Assembly (NCBI GenBank): GCA_030599175.1
Contig: JAUVON010000130.1
Span: 1 to 7,419 of the forward strand
From: Desulfobulbaceae bacterium
Lineage (GTDB): Bacteria > Desulfobacterota > Desulfobulbia > Desulfobulbales > Desulfocapsaceae
Length of the DNA stretch: 7,419 nt
Direction of reading: 5' to 3'
Position numbers and translations under genes: made by a program. A model generated the notes under the pieces. It had not been told where the DNA came from. It saw nothing but the letters and a program-made list of their open reading frames with translations, and made no database searches. Shown here one piece after another: positions 5,730 through 7,419 of the stretch (position 1 is the stretch's first letter; each line of letters starts with the position of its first letter).

Positions 5730-7325
5730 TCATTTCTCTTTTTCTTCCTGCAGCAATTTATAATTGATACTGTCAACAAGAGCCTGCCAGCTGGCTTCAA
5801 TAATATTCACAGAAACCCCCACGGTGCCCCAGGAGGAATTATTGTCTTTGCTTTCAACCAGGACTCTGACCCGTGCCTGAGTTCCGCGTTCTCCCGAGAG
5901 CACTCGAACCTTATAGTCGGTAAGTTCAATTTTTTCCAGACAGGGGTAAAAACGGGTTAACGCTTTACGAATAGCCTTGTCCAGAGCATTTACCGGACCG
6001 TCACCCATGGCAGCGGTATGTACTTCGCTGCCGCCGACAAAGAGTCGGATAGTAGCTTCCGTGAGAGTCGGCTTATCCATTCTATATTTATGATTCATTA
6101 CCCGGAAGGTTTCAAATTTGAAGTAGTTCCGTTGCAGTCCCAGGGCTCTTCGCATCAGCAGTTCAAAACTGGCTTCAGCTCCCTCATACTGGTAACCCAG
6201 ATTTTCAAGTTCTTTTAATTCGCTGATGATGGTTGAAATGACCGGGTCATCGGAAGAGATCTTGAGGTTCCACTGTTTTGCCTTATGCAGGATATTGGAA
6301 CGTCCTGATTGATCTGAAATAAGTATTCGGCGTATGTTTCCAACCTTGTCCGGGGGGATGTGTTCATAGGTAAGCGGGTTCTGTTTTACTGCACTGACAT
6401 GGATACCACCTTTATGGGCAAATGCGGATTGACCTACATATGGTTGATATCGGTTATGGGGAAGGTTGGCGAGCTCGTTTACATACCGTGAAGTGGAGTA
6501 TAACCTGTCTATATGTTTCCTCACTTCACACTCGATGCCCATCTTGAAAACAAGGGCAGGGATGATGGAGGTGAGGTTGGCGTTGCCGCATCTCTCGCCA
6601 AAACCGTTAATAGTTCCCTGCACCTGTTTCACTTTTGTTTCAGCTATTGCAAGCAGTGAGTTGGCAACAGCGGATTCGGAGTCGTTATGAGCGTGTATAC
6701 CGAGCGCAACGGTTTTTCCCTGATCTGCAAAATGGCTCTTTACCGTATTTATTATTGCCGGCAGTTCATGGGGCAGGGTGCCGCCATTGGTATCGCAGAG
6801 GATGAGGGTTTCGGCACCGCCATCAACAGCATTTTCAAGGGTAAGAAGTGCATACTCCCGGTTGTTCTTAAAACCGTCAAAAAAATGTTCAGCATCATAA
6901 AAGAGATGGTCAACATGGGGGCGGAGATAACTCAGTGTATCCCTTATAATCTGCAAATTGTCTTCCAGTTCAATACGCAGGGCGTCATGGACATGGATAT
7001 CCCAGCTCTTTCCAAAGATAGTGATGACAGGTGTTTTGGCGGCAAGTAGTGCCTGCAGGTTAGGATCTGTTTCGGGACTGTTTTTAAAATGACGGGTAGA
7101 GCCGAACGCGGCAAGCTTTGCATGCTTTAGTTTCACCGACTGCATTTTATTAAAATATTCAACTGACAGAGGATTTGATCCGGGCCATCCTCCTTCAATA
7201 TAGTCGATTCCAAGCTTATCAAGGGCTATTGTAATGCGAATTTTATCCTCAACGGAAAGATTAAAATTTTCTGCCTGGGTTCCGTCCCTGAGGGTTGTGT
7301 CATAAAGTTCTACTTGCTGGGTCAT
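5730..7325 (-). CDS. cimA: (R)-citramalate synthase, CimA type
   Basis: Cytosolic enzyme joining pyruvate and acetyl-CoA to give (R)-citramalate, the first step of the threonine-independent route to 2-oxobutyrate and isoleucine, as known in Geobacter. It has 531 residues, right for this subgroup. The DRE-TIM catalytic barrel shows YDTTLRDGTQ (8-17, with Arg13 and the metal ligand Asp14), HAHND (211-215, the two metal-binding histidines), GTINGFGERCGNANL (237-251) and FAHKGGIHVSAV (302-313). The C-terminal part (about 385-525) matches the LeuA-type regulatory domain that usually carries feedback inhibition. The frame stays open to an ATG at 7412, but I start at ATG 7325, which has AAAGGAA 5 nt upstream and puts the catalytic motif at the usual distance from the N terminus. 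Related enzymes are isopropylmalate and homocitrate synthases; the DTTLRDGTQ motif, overall length and ICDT-type details favour CimA. Confidence 0.92.
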   Translation of the reverse strand: MTQQVELYDTTLRDGTQAENFNLSVEDKIRITIALDKLGIDYIEGGWPGSNPLSVEYFNKMQSVKLKHAKLAAFGSTRHFKNSPETDPNLQALLAAKTPVITIFGKSWDIHVHDALRIELEDNLQIIRDTLSYLRPHVDHLFYDAEHFFDGFKNNREYALLTLENAVDGGAETLILCDTNGGTLPHELPAIINTVKSHFADQGKTVALGIHAHNDSESAVANSLLAIAETKVKQVQGTINGFGERCGNANLTSIIPALVFKMGIECEVRKHIDRLYSTSRYVNELANLPHNRYQPYVGQSAFAHKGGIHVSAVKQNPLTYEHIPPDKVGNIRRILISDQSGRSNILHKAKQWNLKISSDDPVISTIISELKELENLGYQYEGAEASFELLMRRALGLQRNYFKFETFRVMNHKYRMDKPTLTEATIRLFVGGSEVHTAAMGDGPVNALDKAIRKALTRFYPCLEKIELTDYKVRVLSGERGTQARVRVLVESKDNNSSWGTVGVSVNIIEASWQALVDSINYKLLQEEKEK

Positions 7326-7330
7326 ATCTG

Positions 7331-7337
7331 TTCCTTT
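7331..7337 (-). promoter_or_regulatory. Shine-Dalgarno site of cimA
   Basis: On the minus strand AAAGGAA lies 5 nt before the ATG at 7325. It decides the start against two in-frame upstream ATGs (7379 and 7412). Confidence 0.65.
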
Positions 7338-7377
7338 TAACAATGACAACGCGATAGGTGAAGATAAAAGACTTCCC

Positions 7378-7406
7378 ATAATATGCAAAATTGAGAAAAA
7401 ATTAAA
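7378..7406 (-). promoter_or_regulatory. Possible cimA promoter (weak)
   Basis: On the minus strand TATTAT (7378-7383) resembles a sigma-70 -10 box, and TTTAAT (7401-7406) is a poor -35 at 17 bp. The surrounding DNA is very AT-rich, as expected upstream of an operon. The window ends 13 bp further on, so a promoter or upstream gene beyond the edge is equally possible. Confidence 0.2.
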
Positions 7407-7419
7407 GAGCAAAAATTTC

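Noticed and set aside
5723..5800. Longer start for the MarR-like regulator at ATG 5800.
   Set aside because: It would overlap the end of cimA by 71 bp and add a basic, family-atypical N terminus. ATG 5722 lies 7 nt after the cimA stop and fits the expected length.
5607..5960. 117-residue plus-strand frame across the cimA-regulator junction, and similar plus-strand frames within cimA (for example 6687-7049).
   Set aside because: They run antisense to well-supported genes, and their composition looks like reverse-strand translation of those genes.
7326..7412. In-frame N-terminal extension of cimA (starts at ATG 7412 or 7379), leucine-rich, which at first suggested a leader peptide for attenuation.
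   Set aside because: The frame runs into cimA without a stop, so it cannot be a separate leader peptide. The good ribosome binding site is at 7331-7337, and no terminator/antiterminator pair is visible.

Overview
The window (7419 bp, moderate G+C by eye) looks like chromosomal DNA from an anaerobic Gram-negative bacterium. My best guess is a member of the Desulfobacterota (former Deltaproteobacteria). That rests on a citramalate synthase of the long CimA type typical of Geobacter-like and sulfate-reducing lineages, on tripartite TRAP carboxylate transporters, and on the intergenic repeat style. No rRNA or other marker is present, so the placement is inference.

Layout. (1) 1-1004, plus strand: the 3' three-quarters of a TRAP large permease (dctM) belonging to an operon that starts outside the window. 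(2) 1005-1360: a gene-free stretch holding a 141-bp inverted-repeat element that looks like a MITE, with a 43-codon ORF running through it, then AT-rich DNA and the leader of the next gene. (3) 1361-2224, plus: a full-length YpfJ/COG2321 zinc metallopeptidase. (4) 2225-2416: an intergenic region with a CTCTGTG hairpin/tandem element and a second copy of the leader seen before ypfJ. (5) 2417-5172, plus: a complete TRAP operon, dctP-dctQ-dctM (periplasmic receptor, small and large membrane subunits), with an 18-nt gap and then a 4-nt overlap between genes. (6) 5186-7325, minus: a convergent pair, citramalate synthase (cimA) followed 7 nt later by a MarR-like winged-helix regulator. Only 13 nt separate the regulator's stop from the dctM stop.

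How the genes fit together. The second TRAP operon encodes an ion-driven, high-affinity importer for a small organic acid or related compound; the substrate cannot be read from sequence. The upstream dctM belongs to a different, clearly diverged TRAP system. CimA would make (R)-citramalate from pyruvate and acetyl-CoA as the first step of a threonine-independent isoleucine route. The regulator behind it could act on that operon, on the facing TRAP operon, or elsewhere. ypfJ has no obvious functional link to either neighbour.

The least expected signals are non-coding: a pair of related 5' leaders (43-bp core, 38/43 identical) in front of two unrelated genes, ypfJ and dctP, so that ypfJ lies between direct repeats; the MITE-like element immediately behind the first dctM; and the CTCTGTG element that can fold in alternative ways. 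I see no CRISPR array, tRNA, rRNA, defence system or intact transposase gene.
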